Below, in pieces: positions 48,969 through 57,792 of a stretch of DNA of 64,000 nt. Below the pieces are notes generated by a model. It had not been told where the DNA came from and ran no database searches. It saw only the letters and a list, made by a program, of their open reading frames with translations. Within the stretch, counting starts at the first letter, position 1. Every line of letters starts with the position of its first letter. Source of the stretch: Bacillota bacterium (lineage in GTDB: Bacteria; Bacillota; Clostridia; Christensenellales; Christensenellaceae); NCBI GenBank assembly GCA_023393165.1, contig JAEWMJ010000036.1:1-64000 (forward strand), read 5' to 3'. The position numbers and the translations under genes are program-made.

Positions 48969-50090
48969 TTATATCAGCAGATTCTGCTGGGTTTCGTTTG
49001 AAAACAGATGCGCCAGCGCAGCGGAAAATTTAAAATTGATATTCTTTTTGAATCCGAAGCCGCCGCGGTAATCTTCTTCCAAATCAACGGTCGGCACACG
49101 CACAACAGCCTCCTGTCCCTCCACGCTCAAATGAATATACATCTCGCTGCCCATCATTTCGGATATGTCAACCGTTGCATGGATGGCTCCTTCTTCCGTA
49201 TTTTTGGCAATATTGATATGTTCGGGCCGCACGCCGAGTATGATGCTTTGGTTCCCGCATTCTTTTGCGGTCAGCCTCGCGTTCATCTCGATCGTCAGGG
49301 GAATCCTGACGCCGTTCAAAATGACTACGTATCCGCTGTCTTCTTTTTTCAATTCGGCGTTAAAAAAGTTCATCTGGGGAGATCCGATAAATCCGCCCAC
49401 AAACAGATTGACCGGATGGTTGAATACCTCCTGGGGCGTTCCGATCTGTTGGATATAGCCGTCCTTCATAATCACGATACGGTCGCCCAATGTCATAGCC
49501 TCCGTCTGATCGTGCGTTACATAAATAAACGTGGTATTGATCCGTTTATGGAGTTTGATGATTTCCGCACGCATTTGGTTTCTCAGCTTGGCGTCCAGAT
49601 TGGAAAGAGGTTCATCCATTAAAAACACCTTCGGTTCGCGTACGATCGCACGGCCGATCGCCACGCGCTGGCGCTGCCCTCCCGAGAGCGCCTTCGGTTT
49701 TCTCTGAAGCAGGTCGGTAATGCCCAACGTTTCGGCGGCTTCCTTTACTTTTTGATCGATATCCTTTTTATTCACATGACGCAGTTTCAACGCAAAGGCC
49801 ATGTTTTCATATACAGTCATATGAGGATAAAGCGCATAGTTTTGAAACACCATGGCGATGTCCCTGTCTTTGGGGGCAACATCGTTGACTAACTTATCGC
49901 CGATCATAAGCTCCCCGGACGATATTTCCTCAAGCCCCGCCACCATGCGCAGCGTGGTGGATTTTCCGCAGCCGGAAGGACCGACGAGCACTATAAATTC
50001 TTTGTCCTCCACTTCCAGGTTAAATTTCTGGACAGCTACGACATTCTTTTCGTAAACTTTTTTCAACCCTTTAAATATTACATTCGCCAT
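48969..50090 (-). CDS. Carbohydrate ABC transporter ATPase (MsmK/UgpC type)
   Basis: ATPase of 373 residues with Walker A G-P-S-G-C-G-K-S-T, signature L-S-G-G-Q-R-Q-R, Walker B F-L-M-D-E-P-L-S-N-L-D-A and the C-terminal OB/TOBE regulatory domain with G-V-R-P-E-H. The upstream 70 codons are an overlap with yesL in another frame; the start at 50090 follows AAGGAAGG and gives the standard M-A-N-V. It energises the two permeases and may be shared with other importers, as MsmK is. Confidence 0.9.
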   Translation of the reverse strand: MANVIFKGLKKVYEKNVVAVQKFNLEVEDKEFIVLVGPSGCGKSTTLRMVAGLEEISSGELMIGDKLVNDVAPKDRDIAMVFQNYALYPHMTVYENMAFALKLRHVNKKDIDQKVKEAAETLGITDLLQRKPKALSGGQRQRVAIGRAIVREPKVFLMDEPLSNLDAKLRNQMRAEIIKLHKRINTTFIYVTHDQTEAMTLGDRIVIMKDGYIQQIGTPQEVFNHPVNLFVGGFIGSPQMNFFNAELKKEDSGYVVILNGVRIPLTIEMNARLTAKECGNQSIILGVRPEHINIAKNTEEGAIHATVDISEMMGSEMYIHLSVEGQEAVVRVPTVDLEEDYRGGFGFKKNINFKFSAALAHLFSNETQQNLLI

Positions 50091-50092
50091 AA

Positions 50093-50803
50093 TTACAAAC
50101 CTTCCTTTTGTCTTTGTTCGAAGGGCCCTATAATACGCGCCTGCAGCGGTTCGTTGACCGCCGTACAGACGATCAGCTGCAGCAGGGAAAACCATATCAC
50201 CGGCAGCAAAATAACGGAGACGGGGAAAAACGCAACAATTACCGACAGCATGGCGATCGTGCAGCCAAGTATCACAAGATTTATCTTCCACTCGGTCCAC
50301 ATCAGTATAAAAGCATTTTTTGCAATAACCCTGTTTTTTAAATCAAGCGCGGGAAGAAGCACAAATACATAACCGGAAAAGAGGATCGCGATTCCAAGCA
50401 GCAAAAAGCCTATTATGATCAAAACAATGTCCATGCCCGTTCCGCCGGCCGACATGCTCCAACTGAAAGCGTAATAACAGTCAAAAAGCAGGAATGCGGC
50501 GAGCAGGCCAAACGGCAGGCTTTTTGCGAAATTTGCTTTAAACTCCTTTATAAATTCATGCCATAAAAAACAGTTCCCTTCGCGCACCAGCTTGATCAGC
50601 ACCCTGTTCATGCCGCAATACGCAGCCGGTATCGTCAATATGGGGATGCTGAACAAAAAGAACAGCAGATTGAGCTCTATAAGCTTCCAAAAATGCGTTG
50701 TAAACAGGAACCAGAAGCGCCTGATTCCATTTTCGGGAGGTGGTCCGGTAACGCCCGGGCCGGGCGCGAAACGTTTTTTTGCAATCAAATCCGTGATGCT
50801 CAT
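50093..50803 (-). CDS. YesL-like (DUF624) membrane protein
   Basis: Integral membrane protein of 236 residues with about five helices. The N-terminal soluble stretch leads into F-W-F-L-F-T-T-H-F-W-K-L and L-L-F-F-L-F-S-I-P-I, features of the DUF624/YesL family. Members are regularly found in pectin, arabinan and oligosaccharide ABC operons of Firmicutes, but the function is unknown. It sits between the permease and ATPase genes with 13- and 2-bp gaps. Confidence 0.8.
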   Translation of the reverse strand: MSITDLIAKKRFAPGPGVTGPPPENGIRRFWFLFTTHFWKLIELNLLFFLFSIPILTIPAAYCGMNRVLIKLVREGNCFLWHEFIKEFKANFAKSLPFGLLAAFLLFDCYYAFSWSMSAGGTGMDIVLIIIGFLLLGIAILFSGYVFVLLPALDLKNRVIAKNAFILMWTEWKINLVILGCTIAMLSVIVAFFPVSVILLPVIWFSLLQLIVCTAVNEPLQARIIGPFEQRQKEGL

Positions 50804-50816
50804 CTTCTATTAGGCC

Positions 50817-51737
50817 TCAATTCTTCATTCCGGTGAGGACAATTCCTTCCACAAACGACTTCTGACCCATGAGATAAAATAATATGCCCGGCACAAACGA
50901 CATGCATGTCGCAGCCATGAGGCTTGGCCAGTCCGCTTTCAGTGCGCTCCTGAATATGGTCAGCCCAAGGGCAATCGTAAAGTTTTCGGATTTGCTGATA
51001 TAAACCGTCTGCTGCAGCAGGTCGTTCCACAGCCAGATAAAGATCAGCAGGGCCACAACAACCATCGCGGGCTTTATGGCGGGAATAATGATTTGCGTCA
51101 ATATACGCATATGGCCGGCCCCGTCTATGGTAGCCGCTTCGTCCAATTCCCGGGGAATGGTCATGATAAACTGGCGGATCAGGAAGATATTGAATGCGCC
51201 GCCCCCGCAGAAATACGGAAGGATGAGCGGCCAGTAAGTATCCTGCAACCCCAGCCCGCGCGTCCACATGATATAAAGCGGGATCAGCGTGACCATAGCG
51301 GGCAGCAGCATGGAACCTACGCAAAGCGAAAATATGAATTTTTTTCCCCTGAAGCGCAGGCGTGCAAAAGCATAGCCGCACAGCGTAGCGGTAAGTGTCC
51401 CGCCTATGACCGCAGGCACGAGGATAATCAACGTATTTTTAAGGTATAACCAAAATTTAAAGTTTTCCATTGTGGCGGGATAATTGGAAAACAGCCAGTC
51501 CGGCGGCATGAGCGGAGGCGGGTATGCGAATATCTGGGCATTCGTCATCAGGGAGGAGCGGAATATCCACCATATCGGCAGCATTACGGCCGCCGCCAGT
51601 ATAATGACGGCAATCAGCGAAAGTATATCCGCGACCTTCTCGCTCCGTTTCATGCTGCGCAGCCTTGTTCGCGGAATGCCGGCTGCCCTTTCGCTCCGTT
51701 TTTTACTTTTTAGCTTTTCTGCCGCAGCCTGACTCAT
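50817..51737 (-). CDS. Carbohydrate ABC transporter permease (MalG type)
   Basis: Membrane subunit of 306 residues with six helices. The EAA loop reads E-L-D-E-A-A-T-I-D-G-A-G, typical of the MalG/AraQ branch. P-I-W-W-I-F-R-S-S-L follows the first helix. The ATGA overlap with the upstream MalF-type gene indicates translational coupling. Confidence 0.9.
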   Translation of the reverse strand: MSQAAAEKLKSKKRSERAAGIPRTRLRSMKRSEKVADILSLIAVIILAAAVMLPIWWIFRSSLMTNAQIFAYPPPLMPPDWLFSNYPATMENFKFWLYLKNTLIILVPAVIGGTLTATLCGYAFARLRFRGKKFIFSLCVGSMLLPAMVTLIPLYIMWTRGLGLQDTYWPLILPYFCGGGAFNIFLIRQFIMTIPRELDEAATIDGAGHMRILTQIIIPAIKPAMVVVALLIFIWLWNDLLQQTVYISKSENFTIALGLTIFRSALKADWPSLMAATCMSFVPGILFYLMGQKSFVEGIVLTGMKN

Positions 51738-52660
51738 TTATCGTCACCCCCTTCGTAGAATATCCACGTCTTTGATGTGGCAAACAATATCAAAGTAAAA
51801 ATACCGATCAATATGAACAATACAAACGATACCGCGGATGCGTATCCTATCTTGCTTTCCCGGAATGCATACCGGTACATAAGGTATGTCATAAACATGG
51901 AGGCATTGCCTGGACCGCCGTTAGTCAGCGCCAGCGCAGGCGTGACGACCTGCATATTGGTGATAAGGCTCATCAAGAGGTTATAAAATATGATTGGCGT
52001 CATGCAGGGCAGCGTTACATGCCGGAAACGCTGCCAGGATGTGGCTCCGTCTATCTGCGCAGCCTCGTGGTATACCCGCGGCACATTTTGCAGCCCGGCG
52101 AGAAAAATGACTATGAGGTTTCCGCTCGTCCAGACGGCAATCATCGCCAGCGCAGGTACAACCAGGCTGGAATCATCCAAAAACAATTGTTTGCTCATAC
52201 CCAATTGAGACAGGATAAAATTGAACAACCCGAAATTCGAGTCATATAGGAACAACCAACCCATGTATACCGCTACGGCAGGCAGGATGTAGGGCAAATA
52301 AAATATTGCCCGCCAAAAACCACGCGCGGGAATCCTGCGGTTTAACAGCATCGCCACGATCAGCGAGTAGATCATGCTGCCGCCTACGGCAATCAATGAA
52401 AATACAACCGTTACCTTGATGGAATCCAGAAAATAAGGGTCGCTCTGAAACAGATCCAAATAATTTTCAAAACCGATAAATACCGGCGGCGTCAGCCCAT
52501 TCCATTTGAACAAGCTGAGTCCGAATACGGCCGCCAACGGCACGTATGTAATAAATATCAGGCCAACGAACGCAGGAATCAGAAACAGATAGGCCGCCCT
52601 TTCTTCTTTTCTTGCCAGCAGGGAAATCTGCTTTATTTTTTTTCTATCCAGCCGATTCAT
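51734..52660 (-). CDS. Carbohydrate ABC transporter permease (MalF type)
   Basis: Membrane subunit of 308 residues with six helices. Y-L-F-L-I-P-A-F-V-G-L starts the first helix, and the EAA loop is Y-H-E-A-A-Q-I-D-G-A. It pairs with the MalG-type protein. The start at 52660 follows AGGGGGGC; the longer frame runs into intergenic hairpins. It lies 286 bp after the binding-protein gene, separated by palindromic repeats that probably limit read-through or protect the upstream message. Confidence 0.9.
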   Translation of the reverse strand: MNRLDRKKIKQISLLARKEERAAYLFLIPAFVGLIFITYVPLAAVFGLSLFKWNGLTPPVFIGFENYLDLFQSDPYFLDSIKVTVVFSLIAVGGSMIYSLIVAMLLNRRIPARGFWRAIFYLPYILPAVAVYMGWLFLYDSNFGLFNFILSQLGMSKQLFLDDSSLVVPALAMIAVWTSGNLIVIFLAGLQNVPRVYHEAAQIDGATSWQRFRHVTLPCMTPIIFYNLLMSLITNMQVVTPALALTNGGPGNASMFMTYLMYRYAFRESKIGYASAVSFVLFILIGIFTLILFATSKTWIFYEGGDDK

Positions 52661-52732
52661 AATTGCCCCCCTTAGTAAACGATGATTAAATGAGGGATGC
52701 CCAATTGGCGAGCAGGTTTTGCGTCCCATGTA

Positions 52733-52831
52733 AGGAGTGAAATCGCAGGAATAACAGCGCTATTTCAGGATTTCAGCGACACAACAGAGCGCGAACTCCT
52801 AGGGGTCCCCGAAAAGGCGAAGGCTTTTTGG
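52733..52831. repeat. Palindromic intergenic sequence, possible repeat family
   Basis: AGGAGTGAAATC (52733-52744) is mirrored by GATTTC (52769-52774) and ACTCCT (52795-52800). GGGGTCCCC and CCGAAAAGGC-GAA-GGCTTTTTGG (about 52802-52831) form further hairpins. The stretch is non-coding and lies inside an ABC operon. It looks like a dispersed intergenic element, but only one copy is in the window. Confidence 0.45.
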
Positions 52832-52860
52832 AGAGGGTCTGCCGCCCAGACAGCGTTCCG

Positions 52861-52944
52861 AATTAATCAGCGTTTATCATAGTGAAGGGGCGCCCGCACA
52901 GGCTGCACGGCCCGTGAACGGGCGCCCTACCGCTTTGATTAATT
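52861..52944. repeat. REP-like GC-rich palindrome after the binding-protein gene
   Basis: GGGCGCCCG (52888-52896) pairs with CGGGCGCCC (52919-52927), with a secondary CAC/GTG pair inside. Outer arms AATTAATCAGCG (52861-52872) and CGCTTTGATTAATT (52931-52944) also pair. It begins 2 bp after the binding-protein stop and has no T-tract. Its flanks resemble the REP hairpin at 259-290. In this place it may stabilise the binding-protein mRNA, as REPs do between malE and malF. Confidence 0.6.
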
Positions 52945-52946
52945 AA

Positions 52947-54374
52947 TTATTGACCGGCAAACGCCGCGTTGAGTTGATCGAGATTTTGAGTGATGGCGTC
53001 CTGAGCGGTAATCTTGCCCGTCCATACATCGCCCAGTGTAGATTGCAACAGGTTGTTGAACTCGGTCGAGTGGACCGTATAGTACCACGCAGTAGATTTT
53101 GTGACATCATTGTTCATTGCGACATCCACCACTGCGGACTTATAGTCTTCATACGGCGGGAAGTTCGGATTGTCTACCCATGTATGCGTGAGGGTTTCAT
53201 CCTTATAATACTTATCAAGGATAGGCATCCATGTGCCTTCCGTGATCAGCGGCCAGTTGTTTTCTTCCTGATAGTACCACTTGATCCATTCCATGGCTTC
53301 TTTCGGATGCTTGGACTGGCTGAACACCACATTGGGGCCGCCGGTGGCGATCGTTACCTTATTCTTCATATAGGGCAGCACGCCTATGCCATAGTTGAGG
53401 CCTTCCTTCTTGGCAGCGCCAAGGCAGGTGCCTACGTTCCATGTTCCGTTGGTGGTCATGGCGCAGGTCTTAGCGATGAGCGACCGCTGTACGCCGTCAT
53501 CCTGCGTGCCGTTGGACAGGGGAGCGACATGGTCAACGAGGTACAGGTCGGCGACCTTCTGGATCGCTTCGATGCTGGCGGGATCTCCGATGGTGACTTT
53601 GCTGCCGTCCGCGGAACAGAAGCCGCCGCCATTGGAAAGACACGGCCATTCAAGCTGCCAGGTCAGGTTCTCCACCATGCAGCCATACTGCACGATGCTA
53701 TCCGGATCAAAACCTGCTTCATCGGGATGTTTGCCGTTTTTGTCCAGTGTCAGTTTCTTGGCGGCCGCGACGAACTCATCCCAGGTCCACGCCTGGTCAA
53801 GGGACGTCGGGGGATAGGATACGCCCGCTGTGTCGAACATGTCTTTGTTATAGTACAGGCACATGATTTCATTTGCGGCGGAGTAAGCGACAGGTTTGCC
53901 TTCATACTTGAACGTGATGCAGTCGAGAGGCTTGCTCTCGCTTCCCTCGTACATCCCGCTGATGTCGGCCAACATGCCCTGCTGCGCCCACGAAACAACG
54001 GCGTCTTCCCTCATGATCGCGCTGTCGGGCAGCTGGCCCGCAGCCGCCAGTGTGGTCAGCTTTTCAATATAGCTTTCATGGGGTATCTGCATGACTTCTA
54101 CTTCAATCTTATCCTGCGATGCGTTGAACTTGTCGACCGCCGCCTGCAATACCTTCATTTCGTCGGCGTTCCCCCAGTTCGCGTAAGTAATCTTGACCTT
54201 TTCTCCCGCCGGAGCGCTTTCAGCCTGGGCGCTCTCAGCCGGTTTCGCCTCAGCGCTGCTCGCTGCGGCCGGTTCACTTGTTGTGGGAGTTGCAGTCGTT
54301 CCTGAACATGCCGCGCAGCTCAAAAGCACGGCAAAACAGATCAATAGGACAATAGCCTTCTTGATAGACTTCAT
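52947..54374 (-). CDS. Carbohydrate ABC transporter substrate-binding lipoprotein
   Basis: Extracytoplasmic lipoprotein of 475 residues. A signal peptide with a lipobox cysteine at about 20 or 23 (L-L-S-C-A-A-C) is followed by a Thr/Ala/Ser-rich tether and a cluster B solute-binding fold starting K-I-T-Y-A-N-W-G-N-A. Typical segments include A-G-Q-L-P-D, L-Y-Y-N-K-D-M-F and F-S-Q-S-K-H-P-K-E-A. It heads the importer operon. The neighbouring GH127, GH51 and araA suggest arabino-oligosaccharides or arabinosides as ligands. The start at 54374 is the first methionine before the signal peptide. Confidence 0.9.
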   Translation of the reverse strand: MKSIKKAIVLLICFAVLLSCAACSGTTATPTTSEPAAASSAEAKPAESAQAESAPAGEKVKITYANWGNADEMKVLQAAVDKFNASQDKIEVEVMQIPHESYIEKLTTLAAAGQLPDSAIMREDAVVSWAQQGMLADISGMYEGSESKPLDCITFKYEGKPVAYSAANEIMCLYYNKDMFDTAGVSYPPTSLDQAWTWDEFVAAAKKLTLDKNGKHPDEAGFDPDSIVQYGCMVENLTWQLEWPCLSNGGGFCSADGSKVTIGDPASIEAIQKVADLYLVDHVAPLSNGTQDDGVQRSLIAKTCAMTTNGTWNVGTCLGAAKKEGLNYGIGVLPYMKNKVTIATGGPNVVFSQSKHPKEAMEWIKWYYQEENNWPLITEGTWMPILDKYYKDETLTHTWVDNPNFPPYEDYKSAVVDVAMNNDVTKSTAWYYTVHSTEFNNLLQSTLGDVWTGKITAQDAITQNLDQLNAAFAGQ

Positions 54375-54405
54375 TTCTCCATATACCTTCCTTCCTTTTA
54401 TTATA

Positions 54406-54432
54406 TTATACAACAACTTTTGTATTGTATAA
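54406..54432 (-). promoter_or_regulatory. Importer-operon promoter with overlapping palindrome
   Basis: On the minus strand TTATAC, 16 bp, TATAAT lies about 30 bp before the binding-protein gene. TTATACAA and TTGTATAA (8-bp arms) frame the whole promoter, a likely regulator site. It differs from the TAAACGTTTA sites of the GH127-lacI region, so a second regulator may act here. Confidence 0.55.
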
Positions 54433-54450
54433 ATATGTAAACTAAATTCA

Positions 54451-56397
54451 TTAAAACCGGCATTTCAGCCAGACGGCCATTTCGCCCGGATCGCGGTTCC
54501 CCCATAAGCAGTAAGGCACGGCCTTAAGTACCACAGGCTCGGTGTCAAAACGGGCCTTGCCGTACAAACGGTTTTCATTCCAGTTTTTTTGCGCCAGCCT
54601 CTGCCCTTCAAAGCGCAGCGCCGGAAGATTGCCAGGCAAAGCCATATCCACGCTTTCCTCTACCGGAACGTCCGGGCTTACAAATACCGAAGCCAGATTG
54701 AAGCCGTTATCCGTTTCTTCCAGGCAATATACATGCGGCCCTTTCATCAGCGCCACTTTTCCCGCGTCTTCCCTGACCAGTGGATTTGCCGATATCCATT
54801 TTGCCTTGATATTCAGTTTGAGCGTTACGGTACGCCCCTCCGCAAAATCTCCGCGGATATACGCGTAACCGCCCGCAACGTCCGGCCGCACCGGTTCCCC
54901 GTCCATCAGAAAAACCGGCTCATCCGCATATTGCGGTATGCGGATAGCCAAACAAATGAGCGAGCTGCGCTCCGCTTTTACAGTCATGGAGACTTCTCCC
55001 TTTTGCATCAGACCGGATTCCATTTTGAGATCAGTTTGAACTCCCGACACGACCGTTTGAATGGAGGAAGAAATGAAAAGATTGATATATAATGTGTCGT
55101 TATTTTGGGCATAAATGTATTGGCCCAGGGAGGCCAATGTGCGCGCAACGTTTGTGGGGCAGCAGGCGACGTTAAACCAGCGCTGGCGCTCGGGCTTCAC
55201 ATGTTTGAGTGAAGTCGCTTCCATACAGGCCGCCGGCCAGACTTCCAGGGGATTCACGTAAAAATAACGGTCCCCGTGGATACTGATGCCTGAAAGCACC
55301 GTATTATATAGAGCGCGTTCAACGGTATCATAATAAGCTGCATTTTGTTCAATGCAAAACATCCGGCGGCCGAAAAGCGCAAGTCCTATGGAAGCACAGG
55401 TTTCGCAGTAAGCCGAATCATTCGGAAGATGGTAATCCGTTGTAAACCGCTCAAATATTCCGGAAGAACCAACGCCTCCCGTGATATACATGCGTTTTTC
55501 AGTCACATTGCGCCAAAGAGCGCGGCAGGCCTCAAGCAGTTCCTCATCTTCGTATTCCGCAGCTATATCGGCCATTGCGCAACACATATACATCGCCCGG
55601 ACCGCGTGTCCTTCGGCTGTGTGCTGTTCCCGTACAGGCATATGCGTCTGCGCGTATTTCAGATCGTAATCCTTGAATTCGTCGAAGAGGACCTTGCCCT
55701 TTCGGCGCGTGATTTCTTCTTCAAAATAGTTTGGCAGTTTGCCGCGCTCGTCTATAAAGAATTTTGCGCAGGATAAATAACGTTTTTCCCCAGTCAACCG
55801 GTACAATTTTACCAGCGCCAGCTCTATTTCCTGATGCCCCGGATAACCTTTCAACTGGTTTTCGGCAGGCCCGAAAACATTGCAGATGAGATCCGCAAAC
55901 CGCCGGGCTATTTTAAGCAGCTTATCCTTACCCGTCGCCTTGTAATAAGCAACCGCCGCTTCTATTAGATAGCCCGCGCTGTAAAGTTCATGCCCCTCCA
56001 CCAGATTGGTCCAGCGCGCGTTGGGTTCGGCTACCGTAAAATAGGTATTCAGGTATCCGTCGCTTTGCTGCGCGCGTCCAATCAATTCTATTACCTCGTC
56101 CGCTACGCTCTCAAAACGCAGGCCCGAACCGTTTTGTATGCAGTAAGCGACGGTTTCCAGCCATTTATAAACATCGGTATCCATAAACACGACGCCCTGA
56201 TGCTCTCCTTGCTGTTCTCCCGCGGCAATACGGAAGTTATCAAGGCAATGCGTTGGTGCGGCGTCCGGTACCCGGTCGTTCAGTATATCCCATTGATAAG
56301 GAATACTTTTCTCCGCAACCATATCGGTATACCGGCTCCATAAAGCGTCGTTGATTTTAACCTGATTCATTTCCGGCAATTTTAATATTGGATACAT
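54451..56397 (-). CDS. GH127 beta-L-arabinofuranosidase
   Basis: Cytoplasmic enzyme of 648 residues, no signal peptide, with the (alpha/alpha)6 barrel of GH127. S-A-Y-C-E-T-C contains the glutamate and one zinc-binding cysteine. V-A-C-C-P-T-N-V-A-R contains the catalytic nucleophilic cysteine pair known from HypBA1. It releases beta-L-arabinofuranose from plant or hydroxyproline-linked arabino-oligosaccharides. The start at 56397 follows GGAG. It is divergent from the lacI-abfA operon and faces two operators. Confidence 0.92.
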   Translation of the reverse strand: MYPILKLPEMNQVKINDALWSRYTDMVAEKSIPYQWDILNDRVPDAAPTHCLDNFRIAAGEQQGEHQGVVFMDTDVYKWLETVAYCIQNGSGLRFESVADEVIELIGRAQQSDGYLNTYFTVAEPNARWTNLVEGHELYSAGYLIEAAVAYYKATGKDKLLKIARRFADLICNVFGPAENQLKGYPGHQEIELALVKLYRLTGEKRYLSCAKFFIDERGKLPNYFEEEITRRKGKVLFDEFKDYDLKYAQTHMPVREQHTAEGHAVRAMYMCCAMADIAAEYEDEELLEACRALWRNVTEKRMYITGGVGSSGIFERFTTDYHLPNDSAYCETCASIGLALFGRRMFCIEQNAAYYDTVERALYNTVLSGISIHGDRYFYVNPLEVWPAACMEATSLKHVKPERQRWFNVACCPTNVARTLASLGQYIYAQNNDTLYINLFISSSIQTVVSGVQTDLKMESGLMQKGEVSMTVKAERSSLICLAIRIPQYADEPVFLMDGEPVRPDVAGGYAYIRGDFAEGRTVTLKLNIKAKWISANPLVREDAGKVALMKGPHVYCLEETDNGFNLASVFVSPDVPVEESVDMALPGNLPALRFEGQRLAQKNWNENRLYGKARFDTEPVVLKAVPYCLWGNRDPGEMAVWLKCRF

Positions 56398-56434
56398 ACG
56401 AATGCTCCGATCATAAATATTTAAATAAATTTGG

Positions 56435-56485
56435 TAAACGTTTAACATGTAAGATAACTATAATACATCCAAATGGAAATGTAAA
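56435..56485 (-). promoter_or_regulatory. GH127 promoter with LacI-type operator
   Basis: On the minus strand TTTACA (56485-56480), 17 bp, TATAGT (56462-56457). The palindrome TAAACGTTTA (56435-56444), within ATGTTAAACGTTTACC, lies just after the expected transcription start, a repressing position. Confidence 0.75.
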
Positions 56486-56572
56486 GCACTTTTTTCTAAA
56501 TTTTTCAATAAAATTTCATCTTATTTATCGAATATCAATAAATTTGAGCAATTTATTTGAACTTTTCGGACA

Positions 56573-56588
56573 TGTTAAACGTATTACA
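56573..56588. promoter_or_regulatory. Second LacI-type operator copy
   Basis: TGTTAAACGTATTACA is a one- or two-mismatch copy of the operators at 56435 and 56672. It lies between the divergent promoters and does not overlap either, suggesting an auxiliary site for DNA looping. Confidence 0.6.
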
Positions 56589-56667
56589 TAATTAGGCTGT
56601 TATTGTCCGTTTTTAAACAAAACGCTCCCGCCGCACTCCAAACTTTGTCTATTTTGATTTTTTTATC

Positions 56668-56696
56668 TTGAATGTTAAACGTTTATGTGATATTGT
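56668..56696 (+). promoter_or_regulatory. lacI-abfA promoter with operator in the spacer
   Basis: TTGAAT (56668-56673), 17 bp, TATTGT (56691-56696). ATGTTAAACGTTTATGT (56672-56688) fills the spacer, so the regulator should repress its own operon. Confidence 0.75.
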
Positions 56697-56728
56697 TTCT
56701 GTGTATTAATAAAACAAGAGGATGGAAT

Positions 56729-57769
56729 ATGTCAACGATTCGCGAGATTTCAGAAAGAGCCAATGTGTCCATTGCGACAGTATCCAAGGTTCTGAACGGC
56801 AAAAGCGGCGTCAGCCGGTCCACGATCGACAATGTCATGACGATCGCGCAGGATCTGAACTACCGGCCAAACCTTACCGCGCGCAACTTAAAAAAAGGGC
56901 AAAGCCAGACATTGGGCATTATCACGGAAGATTTGACGGTATTCAACACCCCGGATATCGTGGACGGCATCGATGCGTACTGCGAAAACCAGGGTTATCA
57001 TTATATATTGGGAAATTTGCGTTTCAACAAGCGTTTCGGCAGGTATCCGAGCGATACCGGAGAATGCCGCCGGCTTGTGGGATCCATGGTGGACACCATG
57101 CTTTCCAAGCAGGTGGACGGAATCATTTACATAGGGTGCCACAGCCACGCGGTCGTCCCCGTAAGCAACAGCGGCGAAATACCCTTTGTTTACGCTTATT
57201 GCTACAGCACCGATCCCGCGATTCCCTCCGTGTTGTACGACGATCAGAAAGCGGCTTATGAGGCCACGCAGCTTTTGATCAAAAAAGGCCACCGCAAAAT
57301 AGGCGTGATCGCGGGCCAGGCGGAAAGCATCCACACCTCCAACCGTATCCTCGGATACCAGGAGGCCTTATACGCAAGCGAAATACCCTACAATCCAAGT
57401 TTTACCCTGTACGGCAACTGGGAACGGGACCAAGGGTTTGAGCTGTGTTCAAAGCTGATCGACGCCGGAGTGACCGCAATATTTGCCCATAACGATCTGA
57501 TGGCGACAGGCGTGATCGATTACTGCAACAAAAACGGCATACAGGTTGGATCAGATCTTGCACTGATTGGTTTTGACAACCGGGAAATCGGCACCGTATG
57601 CCGTCCGACGCTGAGCACGGTATCCCCGCCGCTTTTTGAAATCGGCCAGACGGCCACCCATCTTATACTGGATATTCTTGCGGGCAGGCATATCCCCTGC
57701 GGGCAGAAGGTCATGCTCGCATGCAGCGTGATAGAACGAGAATCCACCTGCGTCTGCACATCTAAATAA
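56729..57769 (+). CDS. LacI-family regulator of arabinoside use
   Basis: Regulator of 346 residues. The helix-turn-helix M-S-T-I-R-E-I-S-E-R-A-N-V-S-I-A-T-V-S-K-V-L and hinge helix with L-N-Y-R-P-N are standard for LacI/GalR. The effector domain has H-N-D-L-M-A-T-G-V and L-I-G-F-D-N. Start at 56729 follows GAGGATGGAAT. It is cotranscribed with abfA and divergent from the GH127 gene. Three TAAACGT-type palindromes nearby are its probable operators. L-arabinose or an arabinoside is the likely inducer. Confidence 0.9.
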   Translation: MSTIREISERANVSIATVSKVLNGKSGVSRSTIDNVMTIAQDLNYRPNLTARNLKKGQSQTLGIITEDLTVFNTPDIVDGIDAYCENQGYHYILGNLRFNKRFGRYPSDTGECRRLVGSMVDTMLSKQVDGIIYIGCHSHAVVPVSNSGEIPFVYAYCYSTDPAIPSVLYDDQKAAYEATQLLIKKGHRKIGVIAGQAESIHTSNRILGYQEALYASEIPYNPSFTLYGNWERDQGFELCSKLIDAGVTAIFAHNDLMATGVIDYCNKNGIQVGSDLALIGFDNREIGTVCRPTLSTVSPPLFEIGQTATHLILDILAGRHIPCGQKVMLACSVIERESTCVCTSK

Positions 57770-57792
57770 TAAATAAAGCTACGGGAGGCCGT

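Noticed and set aside
50091..50300. 70-codon N-terminal extension of the MsmK-like ATPase
   Set aside because: It overlaps yesL in another frame, while a good ribosome site and the standard M-A-N-V start exist at 50090.
52950..54305. 451-codon open frame on the plus strand
   Set aside because: Antisense to the substrate-binding lipoprotein gene; no family features.
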